NCBI GenBank assembly: GCA_023402175.1
Contig: JAEXCN010000556.1
Coordinates: forward strand, 1-34,794
From: Pseudomonadota bacterium
GTDB taxonomy: Bacteria > Myxococcota_A > Polyangia > Polyangiales > Polyangiaceae
Length of the DNA: 34,794 bases
Direction: 5' to 3'
Shown: one piece after another, positions 7,580 to 14,914 of the stretch
How the letters are laid out: each line of letters opens with the position of its first letter
How positions within the stretch are numbered: the stretch's first letter is position 1
Made by a program: the position numbers and the translations under genes
Notes under the pieces: model-generated
Told to the model about the DNA's origin: nothing
The model's database searches: none
Seen by the model: the letters and a program-made list of their open reading frames with translations, nothing else

Positions 7580-9175
7580 ATGCTGCCCGGTTCGGGAGCG
7601 AGGTTGATTTGTGTTCTGGCCGCAGCTCTCGGTGCGTGCGGAGATGTGAGTAGCGGTCCAAGCACCGATTCGGACGGGACCGCCGGCGCCACCTTTACGA
7701 TTGGCGGAACGGTCACGGGCCTCGCGCCGACGACGGGGGCCGGCGCGCTCGTCCTGCAGAACGGGGCCGAGACGCTGAGGCTGAATGCCAATGGCCCCTT
7801 CCTGTTCACGACGAAGGTGCCGAAGGACGGATCGTACGACGTCAGGATCTCCGCGCAGCCGACGAATCCCACGCAGACGTGCACGGTCTCCGGTGGATCG
7901 GGAACGGTGACCTCTGACGTCACCAGCATTGCCGTCCACTGCAGCGTCGAGACGTTCAGCGTGGGAGGCCGTGTGACGGGCCTCGGCGGAAGCGGGCTCA
8001 AGCTTCGCATCGACGATCGCGAGGACGTCGACGTCACCGACGGGACCTATGTCTTTCCGACGCCGCTCGCGCGTGGATCGAGCTACTCGGTCGTCGTGAA
8101 GGCAAACCCGACGAACCGGTGGCAGACGTGCACCGTCTCGAATGGCGTCGGCGTCATCGGCGATGCGAACGTCACCAACGCCGACGTCGTCTGCGTGGAC
8201 GACAAGTTCTCGATCTCCGGCACGATCACCGGACTCATGGACGACGGGCTGGTGCTCACGAACACGTACGGTGGCGGCGAGCCGGAGAGCGTGCGCCCGG
8301 CCATGGAGGCGACGAGCTTCGCCTTCACGGAGGCCGTGCGCAGTGGAGAGAGCTATGCCGTCACGCTCGCGACGGTGCCCGCAAGCCTGCGCTGCACCAT
8401 CACCAACGGATCGGGCACGATCGCGGGCGCCAACATCACGGACGTCGCCGTTGCCTGCGAGAAGCGGATCTTGGACTTCGAGCTCACGGGTGCAGAGCAA
8501 GTCTACACCGTGCCAGCGTGGGCGACGTCGATCGAGGTCACGCTGGAAGGAGCGCAGGGCGGCACGAGCTCGCCGACGAGCATCAACTACGGTGGCATGC
8601 TCACCGCAACGCTGGCTGTGACGCCGAACGAGCAGCTGTCGCTCTTCGTCGGAGGTCAGCCATCGGATGCATCGGGCGGCTTCAACGGCGGCGGCGCAGG
8701 TGATACCGACGGTCGCGGCGGCGGGGGAGCGACGGATATCCGGCGTGGAGGCAACGGGCTGGCACATCGGATCCTCGTCGCCGGCGGCGGCGGCGGCGGC
8801 GGCACGTGGGCGTCCATGCCAGTCTTTGGTGGGCAAGGCGGTGGCCCGGAGGGCCAGGCCGGCAACCGGTCAGGATCGGAGATTGGCGGACTTGGCGGGA
8901 CGCAGACCGGCAGCGGAACCGGGGTATGTCGGAGCTTCGACAACCCGAGCGTGGCAGGAGGATTCGGGTTTGGTGGAACCACCGTGGGCAACGACTGTGG
9001 TTGTGATGGCTATGGCGGCGGTGGTGGGTACTGGGGCGGCGCAGCGAGCGGCAACTGCCGCGGCGGCGGTGGCGGCAGCGGGTTCGCGGCAGCGATCGCC
9101 GACATCTCCAACGTGGTCCACACGGTCGGTGGCGCGCGGCCCGGCAACGGGCACATTCACTTCGTGGTGAAGTGA
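7580..9175 (+). CDS. Surface lipoprotein: three Cys-paired repeats plus glycine-rich domain
   Basis: 531 aa from ATG 7580 (GAGG just upstream). The signal peptide ends in AALGAC with lipidated Cys20. Three homologous modules of about 85 residues follow (roughly 38-123, 124-207, 208-296), each opening with FxIxGxVTGL, carrying a central strand-rich part and closing with a Cys in CTVS/CTIT and a second Cys about 20 residues later, so one disulfide per module is likely. Residues about 300-531 begin with VYTVPAWATSIEVTLEGAQGG and continue as a glycine-rich domain with GGGGGGG runs and several Cys, similar to Gly-rich domains found in secreted bacterial proteins and in ALK-type receptors. Probably a cell-surface adhesion or matrix protein; no catalytic motif. 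Confidence 0.8.
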   Translation: MLPGSGARLICVLAAALGACGDVSSGPSTDSDGTAGATFTIGGTVTGLAPTTGAGALVLQNGAETLRLNANGPFLFTTKVPKDGSYDVRISAQPTNPTQTCTVSGGSGTVTSDVTSIAVHCSVETFSVGGRVTGLGGSGLKLRIDDREDVDVTDGTYVFPTPLARGSSYSVVVKANPTNRWQTCTVSNGVGVIGDANVTNADVVCVDDKFSISGTITGLMDDGLVLTNTYGGGEPESVRPAMEATSFAFTEAVRSGESYAVTLATVPASLRCTITNGSGTIAGANITDVAVACEKRILDFELTGAEQVYTVPAWATSIEVTLEGAQGGTSSPTSINYGGMLTATLAVTPNEQLSLFVGGQPSDASGGFNGGGAGDTDGRGGGGATDIRRGGNGLAHRILVAGGGGGGGTWASMPVFGGQGGGPEGQAGNRSGSEIGGLGGTQTGSGTGVCRSFDNPSVAGGFGFGGTTVGNDCGCDGYGGGGGYWGGAASGNCRGGGGGSGFAAAIADISNVVHTVGGARPGNGHIHFVVK

Positions 9176-9188
9176 GGGGAGCGCCATC

Positions 9189-9206
9189 TGCAAACAATCG
9201 GTTGCA
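9189..9206. promoter_or_regulatory. Operator copy 1 of the SRPBCC-ArsR pair
   Basis: TGCAAAC-AATC-GGTTGCA, an inverted repeat with 7-bp arms and one mismatch. The right arm contains the likely -35 hexamer TTGCAC (9202-9207). The same 18-bp element recurs exactly 42 bp downstream (9231). The ArsR-family regulator encoded as second gene is the obvious candidate ligand; binding is inferred. Confidence 0.7.
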
Positions 9207-9230
9207 CGTACTGGCCGCGGCCGTTATAGC
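9202..9230 (+). promoter_or_regulatory. Sigma-70-type promoter of SRPBCC-ArsR operon
   Basis: TTGCAC (9202-9207), a 17-bp spacer, then TATAGC (9225-9230). The predicted transcription start near 9237 leaves only about 13 nt of leader before the ATG at 9250. The -35 overlaps operator copy 1 and operator copy 2 begins directly after the -10, a layout expected for steric repression. Confidence 0.65.
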
Positions 9231-9248
9231 TGCAACCAGGAGGTTGCA
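9231..9248. promoter_or_regulatory. Operator copy 2, overlapping start site and Shine-Dalgarno
   Basis: TGCAACC-AGGA-GGTTGCA, a perfect inverted repeat with 7-bp arms. It covers the predicted transcription start and contains the AGGAGG ribosome binding site (9238-9243), 6 nt before the ATG at 9250. As RNA it could also fold and hide the ribosome binding site if transcription starts far enough upstream. Confidence 0.75.
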
Positions 9249-9249
9249 C

Positions 9250-9768
9250 ATGGCTTCGTACGACAAGATCGAAAAGCAGGTGACGCTGCGCGCGCCCGTG
9301 TCCCGCGTATGGCACGCGATCACCGATGCCAAGGAGTTCGGCCGCTGGTTCGGCATGACGCTCGTCGGGCCCTTCGTCGAAGGCAAGACGATCACCGGCA
9401 GCTTCGACGGGATCCCCGATGAAGCCGCGATCATCGAGCACCAGAGGCGCCAAGGCCTCCGGCCTTCGAAGGTGAAGTTCCCTGAGAAGAACGCCGTCTT
9501 CTGCACCGTGGAACGAATCGAACCCGAGCGGTACTTCAGCTTCCGCTGGATCCCGTACGGCATCGACGCCGAGGCCGACCCGGAGAACGAGCCGACCACG
9601 CTCGTCGAGTTCCGGCTCGAGCCCGTCCCCGAAGGGACCCTCCTCACGATCGTGGAGTCGGGCTTCGAGCGCGTGCCCGCGCATCGACGCGAGCGTGCGT
9701 TCCGCATGAACGAGGGTGGTTGGTCGGCGCAGGCGGAGAACGTCCGGAAGTATGTCGACGGCGAGTGA
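9250..9768 (+). CDS. SRPBCC (AHSA1/START-like) domain protein
   Basis: 172 aa, ATG preceded by AGGAGG at 6 nt. It opens with the family-typical IEKQVTLRAPVSRVWHAITDAKEFGRWFG, then GPFVEGKTITGSF, a central VERIEPERYFSFRW and a C-terminal helix ending GGWSAQAENVRKYVDGE, together the helix-grip fold of AHSA1-like SRPBCC proteins, which bind hydrophobic ligands in a deep cavity. No catalytic residues can be assigned. It overlaps the ArsR-type regulator gene by 17 bp, so the two are co-translated. SRPBCC-ArsR pairs are common; I infer that the SRPBCC protein binds or processes the ligand that the regulator responds to, or is simply its regulated effector. Confidence 0.88.
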   Translation: MASYDKIEKQVTLRAPVSRVWHAITDAKEFGRWFGMTLVGPFVEGKTITGSFDGIPDEAAIIEHQRRQGLRPSKVKFPEKNAVFCTVERIEPERYFSFRWIPYGIDAEADPENEPTTLVEFRLEPVPEGTLLTIVESGFERVPAHRRERAFRMNEGGWSAQAENVRKYVDGE

Positions 9769-10114
9769 GCGCGCCGTCGCCGACGTGTTCTTCGCGCTTG
9801 GCGACGGGACGCGGCTCTCCGTCGTGAGAAAGCTGGGGACTGGCGGCGCGATGTCTGCGACCGCGCTCTCGGACGGGGCGAAGGTGACGCGACAGGCGAT
9901 CGTGAAGCACCTGCAAGTGCTCGAGGGCGCCGGCCTCGTCACGCACGAGAAGCGAGGGCGCGAGGTCCTCTACGCCCTCGATGCGCGCAGGCTCGAGGAA
10001 GCACGCACGTTCCTCGAAGGTGTCTCGGCAGGCTGGGATCGCGCAATCGAGCGGCTGCGTGAGCTCGTCGAAGAGCCACCGCGGCGTCCCGCGCGCGAGC
10101 GGCACAGCCGGTAG
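9752..10114 (+). CDS. ArsR-family winged-helix transcriptional regulator
   Basis: 120 aa. ADVFFALGDGTRLSVVRKL is the standard ArsR N-terminal helix pair; SATALSDGAKVTRQAIVKHLQVLEGAGLV is the helix-turn-helix with recognition helix, and EKRGREVLYALDARRLEEA the wing. There is no Cys at all and no CxC metal site, so it is not an arsenic or cadmium sensor of the classical kind; the ligand is more likely organic or absent. The ATG lies 17 bp inside the upstream SRPBCC gene. It probably represses its own operon through the two operators at 9189 and 9231. It converges on the PilZ gene, 48 bp apart. Confidence 0.9.
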   Translation: MSTASERAVADVFFALGDGTRLSVVRKLGTGGAMSATALSDGAKVTRQAIVKHLQVLEGAGLVTHEKRGREVLYALDARRLEEARTFLEGVSAGWDRAIERLRELVEEPPRRPARERHSR

Positions 10115-10162
10115 TCGAGAAGCGATCGATCGGCCCGAGGAGGGCGGCCGAGGAAGGCGCTG

Positions 10163-10555
10163 TCAGTTCGGATCGCGCAGGTACGCGATCGTTCGGATGA
10201 CGTCGACGAGGCGCTCGCGCTCCTCGGGCTTCAGGTTGATGAAGCGGATCCCCATCCCCGGATTCGGGTTGTCACCGTCCGGGCGCACGTTGTTGACCCA
10301 GGCGACGGTTCCCTCGAGCTTGAAGCCTTCGGCCCCCGGCGGCGCGAACGTGAGCACGACACGCGTCCCCGGCATGAGCGGCTCGGTCGTACGCACGAAG
10401 ATGCCCATGGCGCTGATGTTCGTGATCGACGCGAAGAGGAACGTATCCGACGCGACGCAGTCGACGGCCCATTCGACGTCGAAGCGATCGAAGTTGCGAC
10501 GATCGGCGACGGAGTCATCCATCGCTTCTGCCGCTCGGTCGTCCTTGCTGCTCAT
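10163..10555 (-). CDS. Single-domain PilZ c-di-GMP-binding protein
   Basis: 130 aa from the ATG at 10555, preceded at about 9 nt by GGGGGTGAG; a longer in-frame start at 10588 is less well supported. Both c-di-GMP contacts of PilZ are present: RxxxR (R20-NFD-R24) and NxSxxG (N46-ISAM-G51). The rest, including EGTVAWVN and GMGIRFINL, fits the stand-alone PilZ form abundant in myxobacteria. It should act as a c-di-GMP receptor, with motility, polysaccharide or development among the usual outputs; the partner is not encoded next to it. Confidence 0.9.
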   Translation of the reverse strand: MSSKDDRAAEAMDDSVADRRNFDRFDVEWAVDCVASDTFLFASITNISAMGIFVRTTEPLMPGTRVVLTFAPPGAEGFKLEGTVAWVNNVRPDGDNPNPGMGIRFINLKPEERERLVDVIRTIAYLRDPN

Positions 10556-10688
10556 GGTGCTACTCACCCCCGAACTGAGGAGGCGCATAGCCCGGGAGGA
10601 GGGTGGGCGCTAGCCGAAATGAACCGTTTCAGACGTCGCCGCCCACACCACGCCGGGCCGCGAGATCCCGGTGGATCTGCGTCGAATT

Positions 10689-10714
10689 CGCGCACGCGCG
10701 GACGCGCGCACGCG
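10689..10714 (-). terminator. Hairpin after the glycosyltransferase gene, also Z-DNA-prone
   Basis: Two 12-nt arms separated by 2 nt, lying 5 nt past the stop codon at 10720. On the plus strand two pairs are C.A/A.C mismatches; in the minus-strand RNA they become G.U and U.G, so all 12 positions pair (the innermost will open to form a loop). No U tract follows. The nearly unbroken alternating CG/CA run is also prone to Z-DNA. Probably a transcript-end hairpin. Confidence 0.5.
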
Positions 10715-10719
10715 CACGA

Positions 10720-13662
10720 TCACTGCACGCGGAGCGCTCCGCCGTTCACGCGGTTGTCGCTGTCGCTCGGACCGGACTTCAGCTTGAGCCGCGTCTCGCC
10801 GACGAACAGACCGAACCAGAGGTTGTATGAACCGGGCGTGAAGTTCGGCTCGAGAGAGAACTCGTGGTCGTCCATGACGATGTCGTCCTTGAGCCAGAGC
10901 GACATCGGGTACTTGCTCTCGCAGACCTTGTGATCGCCGTTGTGCCGCCGATGGTAGCCATCGATGTGGATGAACATGTCCCAGTCGGACTGCATCGGCG
11001 CGAGGACCTTGAAGTACGTCCTCATGTGATACTTCTTCCCGGGCGCGACGTGCTCGACGAGCTTGCCCGTTGCGTCGGTGATGTCGAAGCCGAGCACCTG
11101 CAGCTTGTCCTCGAAGACGGCTTCGACCTTTCGCTGCGGCTTCGGCTCGGACGTGAGCACGATCCGAGACAACGGGTTCTGGTTCTTCTCGCCGTCCGCG
11201 AGCGACGATGCGACGAGCACGATCTGGCTCGATCGCGCGTCGAGCACGGGCAGGTTCTGACCGTTGCCCGTCCGCTCGCGATACGCGCGGTTCAGACGCG
11301 AGAGCTCCTCGGAGCGCACCGCGACGAAGCGCCTCGTCCCGGGCTCGGCAGCCATCAGCCACTCGAGCGCGCTCTGCGTGTCCTTCAGGTTCAGCGGCTG
11401 ACCGCCCGCGTAGTAGGCCGCCGTGCGTCCGCCGACGCCGAAGAGCGCGAGGGGCTCGGCGCCCTTGTGCACACGCTGGTAGCTCTCGAAGATCTCCTTC
11501 GGTGAGAGCTGGTTCGCGAGCGCGGGGTAATACGACATGCAGAGGATCGCGGAGACGGTCGCGCCGAAGAGCGCGAGGAAGGCGGCGCGGCTGCCTCGGA
11601 ACAGATCGCCGACGAAGCCGATGAGGAGGAAGAGCGCGACGCCCGACGGGATCGCGAGCGCGCCGGCGACGAGCGGACGGAATCCGAGCTTGTGCCAGAG
11701 CGCGATGAAGACGATCGCCGGCACCTGCAGGTACATGAGCGGCGCGAGGATGAAGAGCGCCACGGGACCGATGCCGTCATCGAGCTTGTCGGCGGTGACG
11801 ACGAGCTTGCCGCTCACGAGCTTCGGGACGGTCTCGAGGAGACGACCTTCCTTGAGGCGCTGGGCGAGCTCCTCGAACGGCTCGAAGCCGCGGGTCGCCG
11901 CCTTCGCAACGCTTTCGCGGATGCGCGGCGCACGATCGAACGCCCACACCCAGACGTCACACCAGAAGTACACGGCGAAGATCGCCAAGAGCGGAGCGAA
12001 CGCCGTGACCCACCACGCATTGAGGACGGCGTCGCGCATCTGCGAGCTGAGCTGCGGCAGCCACTTCGCGTGCTGGCGCGTGCCGATCCACACCGCGAGC
12101 CCGGCGAGCGACGCGCCGGCGACCATCGCGAAGTAAGCAAGCGCCAGCATGCCGTCCCACGCATCGCGCAGCGCGATGAGCACCTTGAGGTAGCCCTTCG
12201 GCTCGAAAGGCTCGCGATCCGGGTCGCGCTCGACCCACGTGAGGAACGCGATGCCCGCGAAGCCGACGAGCACCACCGTCCAGAGCGCGATCGAGTGCGT
12301 CTTGAAGCTCTCGGGGAACGTCGCGCCGGACGCGATCGAGAAGGCATGGAACGCCTTCTCCGGGAGGTTGTGCAGCTCGTGGTGCATCAGCCCGAGGAGG
12401 ACCGTGGTGCCCACGCCGACGGCGAGCGACGGATGCGCGCCGCGCTCGTAGTCACGAAGCGCGATGCCGCAGGCCGCCGCCATCACCGCGGGCGCCGAAA
12501 ACGCGACGAGATCCGCGCGCGGCGCCATCCATCCGTGCGCGACGTACGCGACGGCTGCCCCGACGAGGAGCACGAGGCGAGCCTGGCTCTCCCGCGTGAA
12601 CGCCTCCGGGCGAGCTCCGACGGGAGCTGTGAACATGCGGCCGAACGCGAACGGGATGAACGCGCTCCACGGCGCGAGCGCCGGCGCGAGGTGCCCGATC
12701 ATGAAGTCGAACGTCGGGTACTTCGACGGCCCCTTCATCAGCGCGCCGCCGATCGGCACCGTCATGTCGCTGAGTTGATCGGCGCTCATGGCGAGGATGC
12801 CGCGGACCGCGAACGCGGAGCCGACGAGCGCGCCGATGACGCCCGCGATATGCGCGATGCCGTCGAAGCGCTGGCCGTTCGCGAGCGCAATGAGATACGC
12901 CGCTCCGACCGCGACCGCGGGGACGCCGACGCCGATCAGCGAGCCGCGCGTGTAGTAGCCGGCCACGAGCCCGACGAGCGCAATCGCCAGCCACGCCCAG
13001 CGGACGGCATGATCTCTCGCGTCCTCCTCTTTCCGACCGAAGACCGCGACGGCGAGGCCCCCGAACGACATCGCAAGCGACGCCATCATGACGATGTCGC
13101 CGAGCATCGTGCGCGCCTGGACGAAGTAGAGCGGCATCGTCGTCAGCGCGACCGCGGAGAACACGCCGGCTCGCTTGTCGACGAGGCGCGAGACGAACGC
13201 GAACGTCGCGAGGACGCCGATGATGCCCCAGACGGCGAGCGGCGCTCGCCCGGCCCACTCGTGGAGGCCGAACAGTTTGAAGCCGAGCGCGATCGACGTG
13301 AACGGCAGCTGCGGCCGCCCGAGGTCGTTCAGGTGCGGGAGCGAGTTGTCGGCGCCTTCGAGCGCGAGGCTCGTCGCCCCGTGGAGGTTCAGCGCGATGC
13401 GCCGCGCCAGGTCGGCGACGTTCAGCTCGTAAGGATCCCAGAGGCCGCTCTTCGTGAGCGGCGGCAGGACGAAGAAGAAGAGGACGGGCAGCGCAATCGC
13501 GATCGCGAGCGGGAGCCATCCCGGGCCGCGCGATCGCTCGCTGGCAGGGGCCGTCTCGGCGCTCTCGGCCGGGGCCTCGTCTCCAGCAGCGGCGGCGTCG
13601 GGCGCCTCCGGCGTCGACGTGTCCTCGGCATCATCCTTCGGGGGAGCTTCAGATTCGGCCAT
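10720..13662 (-). CDS. GT39 / ArnT-like membrane glycosyltransferase with C-terminal soluble domain
   Basis: 980 aa from ATG 13662. An acidic, Pro/Ala-rich cytoplasmic tail (1-48) precedes the first membrane helix (about 49-70). Directly after it is WDPYELNVADLARRI; the DPYE acidic motif in the first periplasmic loop is the expected catalytic/lipid-sugar site of PMT/ArnT-type GT-C enzymes. About a dozen hydrophobic helices follow. Residues about 830-980 form a soluble strand-rich domain with two conserved-looking segments, DWDMFIHIDG and EPNFTPGSYNLWFG, resembling a carbohydrate-binding beta-sandwich. ArnT itself is about 550 aa, so this is a much enlarged form. It should transfer a sugar from a polyprenyl carrier to lipid or protein; donor and acceptor are unknown. 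Divergent from era. Confidence 0.8.
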   Translation of the reverse strand: MAESEAPPKDDAEDTSTPEAPDAAAAGDEAPAESAETAPASERSRGPGWLPLAIAIALPVLFFFVLPPLTKSGLWDPYELNVADLARRIALNLHGATSLALEGADNSLPHLNDLGRPQLPFTSIALGFKLFGLHEWAGRAPLAVWGIIGVLATFAFVSRLVDKRAGVFSAVALTTMPLYFVQARTMLGDIVMMASLAMSFGGLAVAVFGRKEEDARDHAVRWAWLAIALVGLVAGYYTRGSLIGVGVPAVAVGAAYLIALANGQRFDGIAHIAGVIGALVGSAFAVRGILAMSADQLSDMTVPIGGALMKGPSKYPTFDFMIGHLAPALAPWSAFIPFAFGRMFTAPVGARPEAFTRESQARLVLLVGAAVAYVAHGWMAPRADLVAFSAPAVMAAACGIALRDYERGAHPSLAVGVGTTVLLGLMHHELHNLPEKAFHAFSIASGATFPESFKTHSIALWTVVLVGFAGIAFLTWVERDPDREPFEPKGYLKVLIALRDAWDGMLALAYFAMVAGASLAGLAVWIGTRQHAKWLPQLSSQMRDAVLNAWWVTAFAPLLAIFAVYFWCDVWVWAFDRAPRIRESVAKAATRGFEPFEELAQRLKEGRLLETVPKLVSGKLVVTADKLDDGIGPVALFILAPLMYLQVPAIVFIALWHKLGFRPLVAGALAIPSGVALFLLIGFVGDLFRGSRAAFLALFGATVSAILCMSYYPALANQLSPKEIFESYQRVHKGAEPLALFGVGGRTAAYYAGGQPLNLKDTQSALEWLMAAEPGTRRFVAVRSEELSRLNRAYRERTGNGQNLPVLDARSSQIVLVASSLADGEKNQNPLSRIVLTSEPKPQRKVEAVFEDKLQVLGFDITDATGKLVEHVAPGKKYHMRTYFKVLAPMQSDWDMFIHIDGYHRRHNGDHKVCESKYPMSLWLKDDIVMDDHEFSLEPNFTPGSYNLWFGLFVGETRLKLKSGPSDSDNRVNGGALRVQ

Positions 13663-13783
13663 CGCAAGATCCGGGGAAAAGTAAGAGAGGCGCGTCGTTT
13701 CGACGAACGTGGCAGAGCTCGGACGGGGCCCACTCATACCGCATTCTTCGGTGGGCACGAAGCGTGGTAAACGTGCCGGCCCA

Positions 13784-14914
13784 ATGGCCTCCAGAGCCAC
13801 TTCCAACCCGCGTTCCCCCGACGACGATGCTCGGCCGGCCGAAACCCGAGCCGCCGGGAAGCGTGCGCCCGGGTCGAAGCGCGAGCTCGCAAAGCCCTCG
13901 AAACCTCGGCCGAAGCGGGCGCGGCCGCGCTCCGGGACGATCGCGCTCATCGGCCGCCCGAACGTCGGCAAGAGCACCCTCCTGAACGCGATGCTCGGGA
14001 CGCGCCTCGCCATCACGAGCCACCACCCGCAGACGACGCGGGACCGAATCGCCGGCATCCTCACGACCGAACAGACGCAATTCGTCTTCCTCGACACGCC
14101 TGGGGTCCACAAGCCGAAGAACCGGCTCGGCCAGCGCATGAACGACCTCGCCACCGGCACGGCGGCCGATGCCGACGTCGTCGTGTTCGTCGTCGACGTC
14201 GGACCGGACGCCAAGCCCGAGGTCCGCCCCGACGACGCCGAGGCGATCCGGACGATTCCGGAAGGAAAGCCCGTCCTTCTCGTCGTCAACAAGGTCGACC
14301 GCATCGCGGAAAAGCCGAAGCTCTTCGATTACCTCTCCGCTTACGGCGCGATGCGCGACTTCGGCGCCGTCGTCCCCGTGAGCGCGAAGAAGCGCGACGG
14401 CGTCCAGCGGCTGCTCGCCGAGATCGAGAAAGTGCTCCCGGAGGGCGAGCACCTCTATCCCGAGGACGAGCTCTCCGATCGCCCCGTGCGCTTCTTCATC
14501 GCCGAGCTCGTGCGCGAGCAGGTCCTCATGCGCACGCGCCAGGAGGTGCCCCACGGCGTCGCCGTCACCGTCGACGCCTTCGAAGAGGGCAAGAAGCTCA
14601 CGCGCATCACGATCTCCATCCACGTGGCGAAGGACTCGCACAAGGGGATCATCATCGGTCAGGGCGGCAAGATGCTCGCCGCGGTCGGCACCGCTGCGCG
14701 TGAGCGCGCCGAGCGCCTCCTCGGGCAGAAGGTCCACCTCGACGTCCGCGTGAAGGCGACGCCGGGCTGGTTCGACGATGCGGCCCGCCTGGTCGACCTC
14801 GGATACGGGGACGAAGGCGCCAAGCCGAAGAAGAAGCCGAAGACCAAGACGAAGAACGTGCCTCCGGGGAAGGCTAGAGCGGAAGAAGTGCCCGCGAAGG
14901 ATCGGACCGAATGA
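13784..14914 (+). CDS. era: GTPase Era
   Basis: 376 aa from ATG 13784; an in-frame GTG at 13709 is an alternative. A basic disordered extension (1-48) is absent from most Era proteins. G1 GRPNVGKST (57-65), the effector-loop Thr in QTTRDR, G3 DTPGVHKPKN, G4 NKVD and G5 SAKK are intact. The C-terminal KH domain has GIIIGQGGKMLAAVG, which binds the 3' end of 16S rRNA in Era. A Lys-rich tail follows. Era assists 30S maturation. The stop overlaps the start of der by 4 bp (ATGA). No clear Shine-Dalgarno precedes 13784, and a possible extended -10 (TGGTAAACG, 13765-13773) lies close upstream, so the message may be nearly leaderless. Confidence 0.95.
   Translation: MASRATSNPRSPDDDARPAETRAAGKRAPGSKRELAKPSKPRPKRARPRSGTIALIGRPNVGKSTLLNAMLGTRLAITSHHPQTTRDRIAGILTTEQTQFVFLDTPGVHKPKNRLGQRMNDLATGTAADADVVVFVVDVGPDAKPEVRPDDAEAIRTIPEGKPVLLVVNKVDRIAEKPKLFDYLSAYGAMRDFGAVVPVSAKKRDGVQRLLAEIEKVLPEGEHLYPEDELSDRPVRFFIAELVREQVLMRTRQEVPHGVAVTVDAFEEGKKLTRITISIHVAKDSHKGIIIGQGGKMLAAVGTAARERAERLLGQKVHLDVRVKATPGWFDDAARLVDLGYGDEGAKPKKKPKTKTKNVPPGKARAEEVPAKDRTE

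Noticed and set aside
7005..7607. 200-codon frame in the intergenic region before the Gly-rich lipoprotein
   Set aside because: Mostly Arg/Ser/Pro with no recognisable domain, and its end overlaps the real gene in another frame.
11692..13770. Long plus-strand open frame (692 codons) antisense to the GT39 gene
   Set aside because: Composition is extremely Arg/Glu/His-rich without motifs, the typical mirror of a real high-GC gene on the other strand; the minus-strand frame has membrane helices and a DPYE motif.
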